A stretch of DNA of 64,000 nucleotides from Paractinoplanes bogorensis (GTDB lineage: Bacteria; Actinomycetota; Actinomycetes; Mycobacteriales; Micromonosporaceae): assembly GCF_018829635.1 (NCBI RefSeq), contig NZ_JAHKKG010000003.1:1-64000 (forward strand). The letters are read 5' to 3'. The stretch's first letter is position 1. Each line of letters starts with the position of its first letter. The translations under genes and the position numbers were made by a program. Positions 31,727-40,055 of the stretch are shown here, piece by piece. The notes under the pieces are model-generated. The model was not told the DNA's origin. It worked only from the letters and a program-made list of their open reading frames with translations, and did no database searches.

Positions 31727-32395
31727 ATGGCATTCGCTGCTGTCCTGTTCGATTGCGACGGGGTCCTGGTCGACTCGGAGAGCATCACCAACGGTGTGCT
31801 CCGCTCGATGCTGCACGAGCTGGGCTGGATGGTGAGCGAGGAAGACTGCTTCCAGCTGTTCGTCGGCCGGGCGCTGCAGGACGAGACCGCCATCATCACC
31901 GCCCACACCGGTTTCGAGGTCACCGGCGAGTGGCTGGCCGAGTTCCGCCGCCGCCGCAACGAGGGTCTGGCCGCCTCGCTCGAGCCGATCCCGGGCGCGG
32001 TGGACGCGGTGCACGAGATCAGCCTGCTCCTCGACGGGAAGATCGCCTGTGCCAGCGGCGCCGACCTCGGCAAGGTGCGGCTGCAGCTGACCAAGGTCGG
32101 GCTGGCCGAGGTCTTCGCGGGCAAGATGTTCAGCGGCATGGACCAGCCCCGCAGCAAGCCCGCACCCGACGTCTATCTGGCCGCCGCGGCCGCGCTGGGC
32201 ATCGACCCGGCCCGGGCCGCCGTGGTCGAGGACACGGTGCCCGGCGTGACCGCCGGGGTGGCCGCGGGTGCGACCGTGTTCGGCTTCTGCCCGCCGGACA
32301 GCCCGGCCCACCACCCGCCGCAGGCGCTGCTCGACGCGGGGGCCGGCGAGATCTTCACGACGATGGCCGACCTGCCCAAGCTGATCAGCCGTTGA
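31727..32395 (+). CDS. HAD-superfamily phosphatase / phosphoglucomutase-like hydrolase
   Basis: 222 residues with the HAD nucleophile motif LFDCDGVLVDSE at the N-terminus, a helical cap, a mid-region SGADLGK (motif II Ser in ACASGADL), a lysine in SKPAPDVYL, and the acidic motif VVEDTVPGV. It belongs to the beta-phosphoglucomutase/GPH-like subgroup; substrate unknown. The ATG lies immediately after an iron box, so its mRNA would be almost leaderless or the gene has another promoter. Its 3' end overlaps the convergent glycosylase gene by 11 bases. Confidence 0.85.
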   Translation: MAFAAVLFDCDGVLVDSESITNGVLRSMLHELGWMVSEEDCFQLFVGRALQDETAIITAHTGFEVTGEWLAEFRRRRNEGLAASLEPIPGAVDAVHEISLLLDGKIACASGADLGKVRLQLTKVGLAEVFAGKMFSGMDQPRSKPAPDVYLAAAAALGIDPARAAVVEDTVPGVTAGVAAGATVFGFCPPDSPAHHPPQALLDAGAGEIFTTMADLPKLISR

Positions 32396-33194
32396 GCGGC
32401 TGTTCGAGGCTGCACCACCAGCTCGTACGGCCGCCGACCTGGCTCACCGCCATCGGCGCGCCGTCCCGGGGGCAGTGGCCGCCGGCTTTCCGATAGGGGA
32501 TCACCTTCAGCGTGTGCACCCCGCCACCCTTGACGGCCGCGCGCACGGCCGAGCGGGTCGCGCGGAGCAGGCGGTCCACGTCCTCCGGCGTCAGCGCGTC
32601 GACCCGGCGGCCCGGGTTGAGCCGGGCCGCCCACAGGATCTGGTCGGCCAGCAGGTTGCCGATGCCGGCGATCGACTCCTGGTCGAGCAGGCGGGCCTTG
32701 ACCGGGGCGGTGCCCCTCGCCAGTGCGGCGCGGAACTGGGCCGGGGTCACCGTCGCCGCGTCCGGGCCGAGCGCCTCGACCGGCGGGTCCAGACGCACGC
32801 GACCCAGCCGGCGCGGGTCGACCAGCAGCAGCCGGCCGCCGTCGGCGAAGCTCAGCGCGAAACGGGACCAGCGGTAGTCGCCCGGCTTACGACGGCCCTC
32901 CCAGTAGTCGCCGCCGTCGACCTCGCCGCCGTCCGGGTCGGCGATCACGATCTTGCCCGACATGCCGAGGTGAATGCCCAGCTCGGGGCCGTCGTCGCCG
33001 GTGTCGCACCACATGCTCTTGCCCCGGCGGTGGGCGACCGTCAGCTCCCGGCCGACCAGTGCGTCGCGGATCTGGCCGGGCGGGTGGGGACGGCAGACGT
33101 ACGAGTCCGAGTCGTCCACGTCGACGATCTTGCGGCCGAGTCCGGACCGCTCGATCACCGCGCGGGCCGACTCGACCTCGGGCAGCTCAGGCAT
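32385..33194 (-). CDS. Fpg/Nei-family DNA glycosylase with a partial zinc finger
   Basis: 269 residues. The start is placed at the ATG at 33194 because it gives MPELPEVES, where Pro2 is the catalytic base-excision nucleophile and Glu3 assists. The helix-two-turn-helix motif IAGIGNLLADQILWAARLNP is present near residue 170. The C-terminal finger is incomplete: GGHCPRDG has one Cys where CPxCG is usual, and the end reads WWCSLEQ, so two of the four usual Cys are missing. It may use other ligands or a zincless finger. Role: removal of oxidised bases from DNA. Confidence 0.88.
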   Translation of the reverse strand: MPELPEVESARAVIERSGLGRKIVDVDDSDSYVCRPHPPGQIRDALVGRELTVAHRRGKSMWCDTGDDGPELGIHLGMSGKIVIADPDGGEVDGGDYWEGRRKPGDYRWSRFALSFADGGRLLLVDPRRLGRVRLDPPVEALGPDAATVTPAQFRAALARGTAPVKARLLDQESIAGIGNLLADQILWAARLNPGRRVDALTPEDVDRLLRATRSAVRAAVKGGGVHTLKVIPYRKAGGHCPRDGAPMAVSQVGGRTSWWCSLEQPLNG

Positions 33195-33255
33195 GCTCCT
33201 GATTTTCACCCAAGAGGTCCCGCCCCGGCACCCGGGGCCGGTTGTACTGGATACC

Positions 33256-34704
33256 GTGAGACAACTCTCCGCGCGGGCGTGGTGGATCTACCTGACGGTG
33301 TTCCTCCTGGCGCTGATCCCGTACGCCCTCCTGCCCGTCGGACTGCTCTTCGGCGTGTACTTCGAGGTGCTGGCCTGGTCCGGGGTGCTCGCGATGGCGT
33401 ACCGCCTCGTTCTTTCCCGGCGGCGGCAGGAACTGGGGCCGCTGTGGCTGCTGGTGTTCTGGGCGGCCTGCGGGGCCACCGGGGTGCTGGTGCTCACGTT
33501 GATGGACCGGCCGCCGTCGCCCGGCATCCCCGACCTGATCTTCCTGGCCGGCAGCCTGGCCCAGATCACCGGCATGGTGTGGCTGGTCCGCCGCCGGGTG
33601 CCCGCCCGCAACCGAGAACGCCTGCTCGACTCGGCCGTGATCAGCTGCGGCTACGCCCTCGTGGTGGCCATCTTCCTGATCAAGCCGGCGGTGGCCCAGG
33701 CCGGCTCGATTCCCGCCGCGGTCACCCTGGCCGCCTACCCGATGTCCGACCTGTTCATCTTCGCCCTGCTGATCAGCCTGCTGCTCAGCGGTGGCCTCGG
33801 CAGCCGGGCGATGCGCCTGCTCGCGTTCGCCCAGCTGGCCCTGCTCGTCTACGACCTGGCCTACGCGTTCATCCCGGAGTTCCTGTTCCAGCAGTCGGTG
33901 GCGGCCGGGGTGGCCAACGCGGTCTCGGTGCTGGTCTACGGCCTGCTCGGCGCGGCGGCCCTGCACCCCAGCTTCACCGACATCACTTCCGTTTCGTCCC
34001 TCGAGCGTCGCGACCTGCCCTGGCTGCGCACCCCGCTGTTGTGGGCGGCGTCGATGACCGGGCCGGGCCTTCTCGCGTACGAGGCCTGGAAGTACGACTC
34101 CCGCGTACCGGACGCGATCGTCATCGCGGTCGGCTGCACGGTGATCTTCGGGCTCGTCGTCGGGCGCCTCCAGGTGCTGGTCAGCCGGGTCAACACCCAG
34201 TCGGTGGAACTGGCCGAACAGGCCGACCGGCTGGTGGTGCTGGCCTCCTCGGACGGGCTGACCGGGCTGGTCAACCGGCGTACCTGGGACGACCTGCTGG
34301 TCGCGGGCCTCGAACCGGGCGCGACCGTGGCCCTGATCGACATCGACCACTTCAAGCGGTACAACGACACGCACGGGCACCAGGCCGGCGACCGCCTGCT
34401 CAAGACCGCCGCGGCCGCGTGGAGCGGGCAGATGCGCAGCCACGACGTGCTCGCCCGGTACGGCGGTGAGGAGTTCGTCGTGCTGCTGCCCGAATGCGAC
34501 GCCGCCGCGGCGACCGAGATCCTGGGGCGGTTGCGGGGCGTCACTCCCGACGGGCAGACGTTCTCGGCCGGCATCGCCAGCTGGGACGGCCGGGAGACGG
34601 CCGACGAACTGGTCGCGCGGGCCGATGGCGCCCTCTACGCGGCCAAGCACGCCGGCCGGGATCGGGCCGTCGTCGCTTCGCCCGGTCACGCCCTCTCCGT
34701 CTGA
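33256..34704 (+). CDS. Membrane-bound diguanylate cyclase (GGDEF)
   Basis: About 482 residues: some eight to ten N-terminal transmembrane helices (WWIYLTVFLLALIPYALLP onward), a short coiled coil (NTQSVELAEQADRLVVL) and a GGDEF domain. The active-site motif is RYGGEEF near residue 403, preceded by RSHD at the inhibitory I-site position; DGLTGLVNRRTW and DIDHFKRYNDTHGHQAGD are also typical. It should make cyclic di-GMP in response to a membrane signal. The start is uncertain: GTG at 33256 fits the first helix but lacks a strong ribosome-binding site. No EAL domain. Divergent from the glycosylase gene. Confidence 0.85.
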   Translation: MRQLSARAWWIYLTVFLLALIPYALLPVGLLFGVYFEVLAWSGVLAMAYRLVLSRRRQELGPLWLLVFWAACGATGVLVLTLMDRPPSPGIPDLIFLAGSLAQITGMVWLVRRRVPARNRERLLDSAVISCGYALVVAIFLIKPAVAQAGSIPAAVTLAAYPMSDLFIFALLISLLLSGGLGSRAMRLLAFAQLALLVYDLAYAFIPEFLFQQSVAAGVANAVSVLVYGLLGAAALHPSFTDITSVSSLERRDLPWLRTPLLWAASMTGPGLLAYEAWKYDSRVPDAIVIAVGCTVIFGLVVGRLQVLVSRVNTQSVELAEQADRLVVLASSDGLTGLVNRRTWDDLLVAGLEPGATVALIDIDHFKRYNDTHGHQAGDRLLKTAAAAWSGQMRSHDVLARYGGEEFVVLLPECDAAAATEILGRLRGVTPDGQTFSAGIASWDGRETADELVARADGALYAAKHAGRDRAVVASPGHALSV

Positions 34705-34785
34705 CCTGGGCCTTGTCGCCTTTCGTCTGACCCTCGTCGCTTTCGTCTGACCCTCGTCGCCTTCGTCTGACCTCAGCCTTGTCGC
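34697..34785. repeat. ~20-bp tandem repeats at the end of the GGDEF gene
   Basis: Four imperfect units built on CGTCTGACC..CTCGTCGC, the middle two identical over 20 bases (34721-34740, 34741-34760). The first unit contains the GGDEF stop codon and the last one the stop of the convergent gene, so the space between the two genes has grown by tandem duplication. Confidence 0.75.
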
Positions 34786-35924
34786 GGCAGGTGCCATGCG
34801 GCCGGGCGGGTCTCGCCTTCGGCGTTGCTGACGTTGGCCACCAGCAGACCGGCGTCGGTCAGCTCGACCACGTCCCGCACGGCCCACCCCGGCGGCGTGG
34901 CCAGCGGCGTCCGTTCTCCAGCCCGCCAGAGTGCGAGCCGCACCGTGCCGTCGGCCTCCGTGGCTTTGACGATGATGCGGCCCCGGGTGCTGGCGGCGGC
35001 ACCGATCGCGGACACCTCGCCCGCGGCGAGCGGGACGACGTGAGCCGTGCCGGCCGGATCCCAGTAGGCGGCCTGCTGGTCGACGCGCCCGGCGATCCCG
35101 CCGTCGGCCGCGAGGGTGTTCAGCGACGACTGGGTCGAGTCACAGGTGAGACCGGCGATCGGCTGGCCCGAGGCGGTGGCCCGGTTGAGCACGACGTCGG
35201 TGCCGGGCACACCGCCGACGTGTTTGGTCATCAGCCACGTGGGCGTGCCGCTGTCGTTGGAGAAGCCGCTCGACACGACCGTGCCGTCCGGCAACACCCG
35301 GGAGACGCAGGCGTTGCTAAGGAAGAACGAGCTGAACACGGGCAGTCGCAGCGTCGCACCGTCCCGCCACAACACCGGACGAGCAGTGGTGCCTTTGCCG
35401 ATGCCATTGGTCACCCAGACCACAGCCGTACGGGAAGATCCGACCGACGCCACCGTACGGCGGTAGCCCGCATCAAGCTCAGGCGTCCCGCGCAACGCGG
35501 TGCGGGTGCCGTCGCGGTCGACCAGATCGGACTCGCCCAGCGGTTCCGAGCCGGCCGTGTAGACCCCGGCCGTGCCGCGCGCGCCGATCGCGTCGACCCG
35601 GGTGCCCGGGATGACGGTGGCTGTCAGCCCGCTCACCGACCAGCGGACAGCCTGCGAGTTGACCGTGCCGGCCGCCTCGCCCAGGTCGGTGACGCCCGCG
35701 ACGGTGCCGGGTGTGGTTCCCAACTGCTGGCGTACCCAGCCCGCCCGGGGGAGCTTGGCCCAGCGCTGCGGGATGCCTTGTGCCGTGCCGACGACGACGC
35801 CGAGCGGGGACACGTCCACGGCGGTCCCGGCCGGGCCGGGCAGCAGTTCGGCGCTGATCACGGGTGCGGCGGGCGCGGTGAGGCCGGCGGCGAGCAGAGC
35901 GGTGGTCGCCAAAATATTAATCAC
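34773..35924 (-). CDS. Secreted beta-propeller-like protein
   Basis: 383 residues with an N-terminal signal peptide (MINILATTALLAAGLTAPAA, cleavage near VISA). The body is a series of short beta-rich repeats with VVGTAQGIPQRW, AAGTVNSQAVRW, PVLWRDGATLRL and AAYWDPAGTAHV, the 'xxxW + gloss' pattern of HAF/YncE-like extracellular propeller proteins. GTG at 35924 is the first possible start because an in-frame TAG lies just upstream. Two Cys (in SNACVSR and GLTCDST) may form a disulfide. Function unknown; it lies alone between the GGDEF gene and a terminator. Confidence 0.65.
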   Translation of the reverse strand: MINILATTALLAAGLTAPAAPVISAELLPGPAGTAVDVSPLGVVVGTAQGIPQRWAKLPRAGWVRQQLGTTPGTVAGVTDLGEAAGTVNSQAVRWSVSGLTATVIPGTRVDAIGARGTAGVYTAGSEPLGESDLVDRDGTRTALRGTPELDAGYRRTVASVGSSRTAVVWVTNGIGKGTTARPVLWRDGATLRLPVFSSFFLSNACVSRVLPDGTVVSSGFSNDSGTPTWLMTKHVGGVPGTDVVLNRATASGQPIAGLTCDSTQSSLNTLAADGGIAGRVDQQAAYWDPAGTAHVVPLAAGEVSAIGAAASTRGRIIVKATEADGTVRLALWRAGERTPLATPPGWAVRDVVELTDAGLLVANVSNAEGETRPAAWHLPRQG

Positions 35925-36012
35925 TGACGATGTCTACCATTCTCTTCTCGTAATCGATGGCCGCGTCCCTCTCACTTTCGTGCGTCTCCCGGGCTGTGTC
36001 TCCCGGGGCTGG

Positions 36013-36050
36013 GCGATGCAGCCGCACCTGGCGGGGTGCGGCTGCATCGC
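36013..36050. terminator. Hairpin terminator between two leftward genes
   Basis: Perfect 16-bp stem: GCGATGCAGCCGCACC (36013-36028) pairs with 36035-36050 around a 6-nt loop. It lies 10 bases beyond the stop of the leftward gene ending at 36061. A TTTT run follows on the + side only. Confidence 0.8.
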
Positions 36051-36060
36051 GTACGGGGTT

Positions 36061-36606
36061 TTACAGCTGGCCCAGCAGCGCCAGCAGGAAGTTGAGGATC
36101 GCGGCGAGCTGACCGGCGGTCGGGGTCCCGTCGAGCAGGCCGGCGATCGCGCAGAGCAGGTTACCGAGCAGGTTGCCCGGCGCGGAGTTGGCGTTGATCG
36201 TCAGGTGCACCTGGTTGAGGTCGACGACCAGGCCGAGCAGGTCGAGGTGCAGCGGCCCGAGCGTGAGGTCCAGAATCCGGCACGTGGCCTGGATCGCGGC
36301 CGGCGCGCTGACCGACTTGTTGACCGTGCCGACGTTCGCGCCGGTCGAGTCGGTGAGCGTGCCGACCAGGGTGCCGGTGGCCAGCAGGTGTCCGTCCGGG
36401 GCCGAGAACTTGGCCGGGGTGAACGTGCCCGCGAAGGTGCCGGTGCCCCCGGCTGCATCCGTGAACGTGCCGGTGATCGGGGCGCCCGGCACCGCGGCGG
36501 CCTGGGCGGGTGGGGCAGCGACTGCTGCCGTCGCGCTCATGGCGGTGAGCCCGAGGACGGCGAGCAGCGCTACCAGGATCGTCGAGAGCCTTTGCCGGTG
36601 TGTCAT
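36061..36606 (-). CDS. Small secreted protein (181 aa)
   Basis: A signal peptide (MTHRQRLSTILVALLAVLGL, cleavage after AVAAPPAQA) leads a mature domain with a beta-rich part (GTFTDAAGGTGTFAGTFTPA) and a hydrophobic C-terminal part (LGPLHLDLLGLVVDLNQVHL; LLGNLLCAIAGLLDG). The latter block, with Cys-containing CRILDLTLGPL and LLCAIAGLLD, is common in secreted proteins of actinomycetes whose role is unknown. The ATG at 36606 is preceded by AGGAGGA; the longer frame upstream is not needed. Transcription likely ends at the hairpin at 36013. Confidence 0.8.
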   Translation of the reverse strand: MTHRQRLSTILVALLAVLGLTAMSATAAVAAPPAQAAAVPGAPITGTFTDAAGGTGTFAGTFTPAKFSAPDGHLLATGTLVGTLTDSTGANVGTVNKSVSAPAAIQATCRILDLTLGPLHLDLLGLVVDLNQVHLTINANSAPGNLLGNLLCAIAGLLDGTPTAGQLAAILNFLLALLGQL

Positions 36607-36776
36607 CGTTCCTCCTGCCGATGGAATGTCGTACACCGACAAGCCTCGATGTCTTTGGTGCCCGTCCGTAGTGAGCACTGTCAGCACAATTCCCTGACAC
36701 GAGTCATGCCTCGAGCCTCTTCACGTCGGACCCCACCGCGCGGGCCTCGGCGATCCTGGACGGCTTCTCCGGCTCG

Positions 36777-37382
36777 TCAGAACCACCCCGCGGCCTCGGC
36801 GACCCGGACGGCCTCGAGCCGGTTGCGCGCGCCGGTCTTGCGGAGGATCACCGAGATGTAATTGCGCACGGTGCCCGACGTGAGGTGCAATTTGGCGGCG
36901 ATCTCGACCGACGGCACGCCCGACGCCGCGACGCTCAGCACGTCCAGTTCCCGCTCCGACAGCGGACTGCGCGGCGCGGCCACCATGGCCACGGCCAGCC
37001 CGGCGTCGATGACCCGTTCACCCCGGGCGAGGCGCCGGATCGCGCGTACCAGCTCGCACGGCGCGGCCCGGGTGCCGATGACGCCCCGGACGTGACCGTC
37101 CAGCGCACGGTTGAGCCGCCCCGGCGCGTCCGGGCCGGCCACCACCAGCATCGCGCAGCCCGGCTGTTCCACGCCGAGCCGGTTGAACAGCCGCAGACCG
37201 TCCCCGGCCAGCAGTTCGACGTTCACGACGGCCACGTCCGGCGGCACCGAGCGGGCCATGTCCACGGCTTCGCTGAGCCCGCCGAGTTCGGCGGTCACCA
37301 CGAAGTCCTCTTCGAGCGACAACGTCGCGGCGAGGGCGCCGCGCAACAGATTCATGGGTTCGACAAGCAGAATGCGGATCAC
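36777..37382 (-). CDS. Atypical NarL/LuxR-type response regulator
   Basis: 201 residues: receiver-like domain (1-120) and LuxR-type HTH (about 140-200; PLSERELDVLSVAASGVPSV, TSGTVRNYISVILRKTGA). The phosphorylation site is altered: the usual DV of PDVVLLDV reads PDVAVVNVELL, Asn in place of Asp, and the acidic pair near the N-terminus reads VEP rather than VDD. Phosphorylation-independent control is therefore likely. GTG at 37382 has GGGAGG eight bases upstream. No histidine kinase gene is adjacent. Confidence 0.85.
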   Translation of the reverse strand: MIRILLVEPMNLLRGALAATLSLEEDFVVTAELGGLSEAVDMARSVPPDVAVVNVELLAGDGLRLFNRLGVEQPGCAMLVVAGPDAPGRLNRALDGHVRGVIGTRAAPCELVRAIRRLARGERVIDAGLAVAMVAAPRSPLSERELDVLSVAASGVPSVEIAAKLHLTSGTVRNYISVILRKTGARNRLEAVRVAEAAGWF

Positions 37383-37508
37383 GATCGGCCTCCCAGCCGG
37401 GTTCTCGCGGTGGGAAGGCCGGCGCCCGAGGGGCCACACGGCACGCGACGTCGGGGCCGGCCATGGCACGTCACCGGGACGGCGACGGCCCGGGTCCGGA
37501 CCGCGTGA

Positions 37509-39005
37509 TCAGCTGGGAGGACCGAGATACCGGACGCATCGTCCGGTGCTGCTCGCATTCGCGGGCAGAGCAGACGTGGCGGCCACCATCTCCGGCCACC
37601 AGGACGACGAAACGACACCGACCGGGCCGGCGTTGCCGCCGCCCCCGTCACGTACATGCCCCGCACCGGAGAGATACCCGTCGGAGCGCCCCGGAGCCAG
37701 CGGGCCCGCCGGCCGCGGCCTTGGCGTCGCTGGTGCCGAGATCAGGCCGCGCCCCTCGTGCCGCTGGGCCTCAATGCCGGCCGGCCCGGTCGGCGCTGGC
37801 TCGGTCGGCCCGATCGGCCCGAAGGAGAGAAACGACCCGATCAGGTGTTCACCTGGTGCCGCGACCGCCGGACTCACCCGGGCCACGAGGAAACGCGACG
37901 CTGAGGTGTCCGATGTCGCCACCAGAACCGGCCGCGAGCCCAGGTGCGCGCCGGCGATCGGCGATGTCGCCGCCGTGGGCAGTACCGGCCGAAGGGCCAT
38001 ACGAGCGCCAAGTTCCTCCACCGGCCTCGACAGAGGATTACCCGGCCGGACCAGGGGAGTGGCCGTTGGGTTCGTCAGAGCCGGGAGACGTGTCAGCGCC
38101 ACGCCGAAACCGGCCCGAGCAGTGGAAGGCGTGAGCGCCGAGCCGAAGCTGGCGGGCGCCGTGAGGCGCGCCAGCGGACTGCGCAGGTTGTGCGTGAGCG
38201 GACTGCGCAGGTTGTGCGTGAGCGGACTGCGCAGGTTGTGCGTGAGCGGACTGCGCAGGTTGTGCGTGAGCGGACTGCGCAGGTTGTGCGTGAGCGGACT
38301 GCGCAGGTTGTGCTTCAGCGGGATGCCGATAGCAAGGGCTGCTGTCTCGACCTTTGCGGGGATCCGGAGGTCGGCACCCTGCACGGCCGCACCCCTCGAG
38401 GCGGCGCTCCGGTTCGGTTTCGGAGCGGCGCGGGTCAGGCGGTTTGTCGCCGGGGTAAGTGCCTTCCTGGTCGCCGCGGGCGTTGCGGCGGCCCGCCCGG
38501 CATGTCGAGACAGTGGCTGGGCGCTCACCGTGGGAACCCTGCGGGCGGCCGGATTTCGCACGCCTTTGGTGGCGCTGACGGCCGGCTTGTCGACGGTGGC
38601 GCGCTCGGCCGGTTTCTCGACGGTGGCGCTGACGGCCGGCTTGTCGACGGTGGCGCGCTCGGCCGGTTTCTCGACGGTGGCGCTGACGGCCGGCTTCTCG
38701 ACCGTGGCGCCCCCGGCCGGTTTGTCGACGGTAGAGCCCGCGGTCTTTTCCCCGCCGATGGCGCGCCCAGTCTGCTTCTTCAGGGTGGAGCGTGCGGCCG
38801 CCCTCTCGACGGTGGCATGCGCGGTTGTCTTTGCGTTGGTGACCGGCTTCTCGATCGTGGTGATCGGGGTGGGTTGACCGGCCGAGGTTCCGTCGGCTCG
38901 GGCCGCCTGATCGAAAGCGGTCAACACCAGGTAGGCGGCGGTCGCCAAGCCGACCATCAGCAGCAGGCGGAGGGCGTGCCGGAGTGCTGACGCGTTTCCG
39001 CGCAC
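37509..39005 (-). CDS. Exported repeat-rich protein
   Basis: 498 residues. The GTG at 39005 (GGAGG six bases upstream) gives a basic N-terminus and one hydrophobic helix (LRLLLMVGLATAAYLVLTAF), a signal peptide or anchor. The rest is low-complexity and rich in Ala, Pro, Thr and Arg. It contains about six copies of a 9-residue unit of the form [E/D]KPA..ATV (DNA 38571-38732) and six identical or near-identical copies of HNLRSPLT (DNA 38173-38316). The C-terminal third (PTGPAGIEAQ to CVRYLGPPS) has no recognised domain. Likely surface- or wall-associated; function unknown. It lies downstream of the atypical response regulator region on the same strand but is separately placed. Confidence 0.65.
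   Translation of the reverse strand: MRGNASALRHALRLLLMVGLATAAYLVLTAFDQAARADGTSAGQPTPITTIEKPVTNAKTTAHATVERAAARSTLKKQTGRAIGGEKTAGSTVDKPAGGATVEKPAVSATVEKPAERATVDKPAVSATVEKPAERATVDKPAVSATKGVRNPAARRVPTVSAQPLSRHAGRAAATPAATRKALTPATNRLTRAAPKPNRSAASRGAAVQGADLRIPAKVETAALAIGIPLKHNLRSPLTHNLRSPLTHNLRSPLTHNLRSPLTHNLRSPLTHNLRSPLARLTAPASFGSALTPSTARAGFGVALTRLPALTNPTATPLVRPGNPLSRPVEELGARMALRPVLPTAATSPIAGAHLGSRPVLVATSDTSASRFLVARVSPAVAAPGEHLIGSFLSFGPIGPTEPAPTGPAGIEAQRHEGRGLISAPATPRPRPAGPLAPGRSDGYLSGAGHVRDGGGGNAGPVGVVSSSWWPEMVAATSALPANASSTGRCVRYLGPPS
38173..38316. repeat. Six 24-bp tandem repeats (HNLRSPLT)
   Basis: The unit begins AGCGGACTGCGCAGG and repeats every 24 bases from 38173. The first five copies are identical; the sixth ends TGCTTC instead of TGCGTG. 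Identity at the DNA level implies recent expansion, so copy number may vary between strains. Confidence 0.92.
38571..38732. repeat. 27-bp repeats (KPA..ATV units)
   Basis: About six 27-bp units alternate two versions, GGCGCTGACGGCCGGCTT and GGCGCGCTCGGCCGGTTT, each followed by a TCGACGGT-type end. They encode alternating DKPAVSATV and EKPAERATV blocks. Confidence 0.8.
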
Positions 39006-39120
39006 GATCCACCTCCTGCCGGGGAACGAGGTCCAGCCGTCCATGTTTGCGCTACCCCTCGTGGGGCCGTTGACACCGGCGAACCGCGACAAATCTATTG
39101 ATCACGGCCGATGTGCAGGT

Positions 39121-39152
39121 CACCCGCCATGCCACATCGGGCATGGCGGGTG
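39121..39152. terminator. Hairpin terminator after the CPBP gene
   Basis: Perfect 13-bp stem CACCCGCCATGCC (39121-39133) with 39140-39152 and a 6-nt loop, 41 bases beyond the stop of the leftward gene ending at 39193. No long T run, as is usual in actinomycetes. Confidence 0.75.
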
Positions 39153-39192
39153 ACCCGGAACGATGCGCGGGGAGCGGCCCGGGCCCCGCGGG

Positions 39193-40029
39193 TCACGTGG
39201 TGCGGCGCAGGCCCAGACGTCCGCGGGTCAGGAGGAGGATGGCCAGGCCGACCAGCATCGCCGCGACCAGGTGGATCATCGTGGCCAGCATGCTGCCGGG
39301 GTAGAGGTGGCGCAGCACGCCGCCGTCGCCGAAACCGCTCCCGGTGGCGACCGTGTTGGCCGTGGCGTGCACCAGACCGGCCAGCAGCAGGCTGCCGGTG
39401 CGGTTCCACAGGTATCCGGTCAGGAAGCGGTAGCCGATGGCCATGACGGACAGGAAGACCATCAGCAGTACGCCCATCATGAGCGGGCCGCCGAGCACCA
39501 GACTGATGTGCTGGAGCGTGAACAGTTGCGCGGTGATGACGGCACCCCAGGCGGCGCCGTGGCGTTTCTGGATCCGGGCCTGGATGAATCCGGACCAGGT
39601 GCCCTCCTCGGCCCAGTTGTTGGGGAACATGTTGAGCGCGAACTGCACCACGATCACGCCGGCCAGGGTGGACAGCGGCACGTCGGCCGGCACGCCCAGG
39701 AACAGGTAGGCCAGTGCGGTGGCCACCACCGGCACGACCAGGACGGCCAGGAGGTACCAGCGTGGACCGTGCCGCCAGTCGACGAAGCTCCGCACCATGC
39801 GTTTCAGGGCGTCGGGGCCGTCGACCAGCCGGGTGATCACCAGGTTGGGCAGCAGCAGACCGACGAGGGAGGCGCCGATGATCCAGACCTGGTCGGGCAG
39901 GCCGGTGTGGACGAAGTGCGGGGCCAGCGCGAAGGCCTGGCCCACGGTGAAGAACCACGCGAAGAAGGCGAGCAGGGGGTGGCGGTGCAGCCAGGAGAGG
40001 CGGGCGGGTGCCTGGACGGTGAGCGACAT
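39193..40029 (-). CDS. CPBP-family intramembrane metalloprotease, copy 1
   Basis: 278 residues, about eight transmembrane helices. The CPBP (CAAX-protease/bacteriocin-processing) motifs are NNWAEEGTWSGFIQ near residue 139 (EExxxW/R type), QLFTLQHIS with the second-motif His, and LVHATANT with the third. The ATG at 40029 follows AAGGAG. It lies 26 bases after the small gene at 40056, forming a two-gene operon whose upstream region holds three 11-bp-phased heptamers. A paralogue is encoded at 45043. Members of the family process prenylated proteins, bacteriocin leaders or signalling peptides; the substrate here is unknown. Confidence 0.85.
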   Translation of the reverse strand: MSLTVQAPARLSWLHRHPLLAFFAWFFTVGQAFALAPHFVHTGLPDQVWIIGASLVGLLLPNLVITRLVDGPDALKRMVRSFVDWRHGPRWYLLAVLVVPVVATALAYLFLGVPADVPLSTLAGVIVVQFALNMFPNNWAEEGTWSGFIQARIQKRHGAAWGAVITAQLFTLQHISLVLGGPLMMGVLLMVFLSVMAIGYRFLTGYLWNRTGSLLLAGLVHATANTVATGSGFGDGGVLRHLYPGSMLATMIHLVAAMLVGLAILLLTRGRLGLRRTT

Positions 40030-40055
40030 GACGAACTCCTTGTGTTCAAGAACGG

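Noticed and set aside
38173-38316. Regular repeats resembling a CRISPR array
   Set aside because: The 24-bp units are directly adjacent with no unique spacers and encode a protein repeat.
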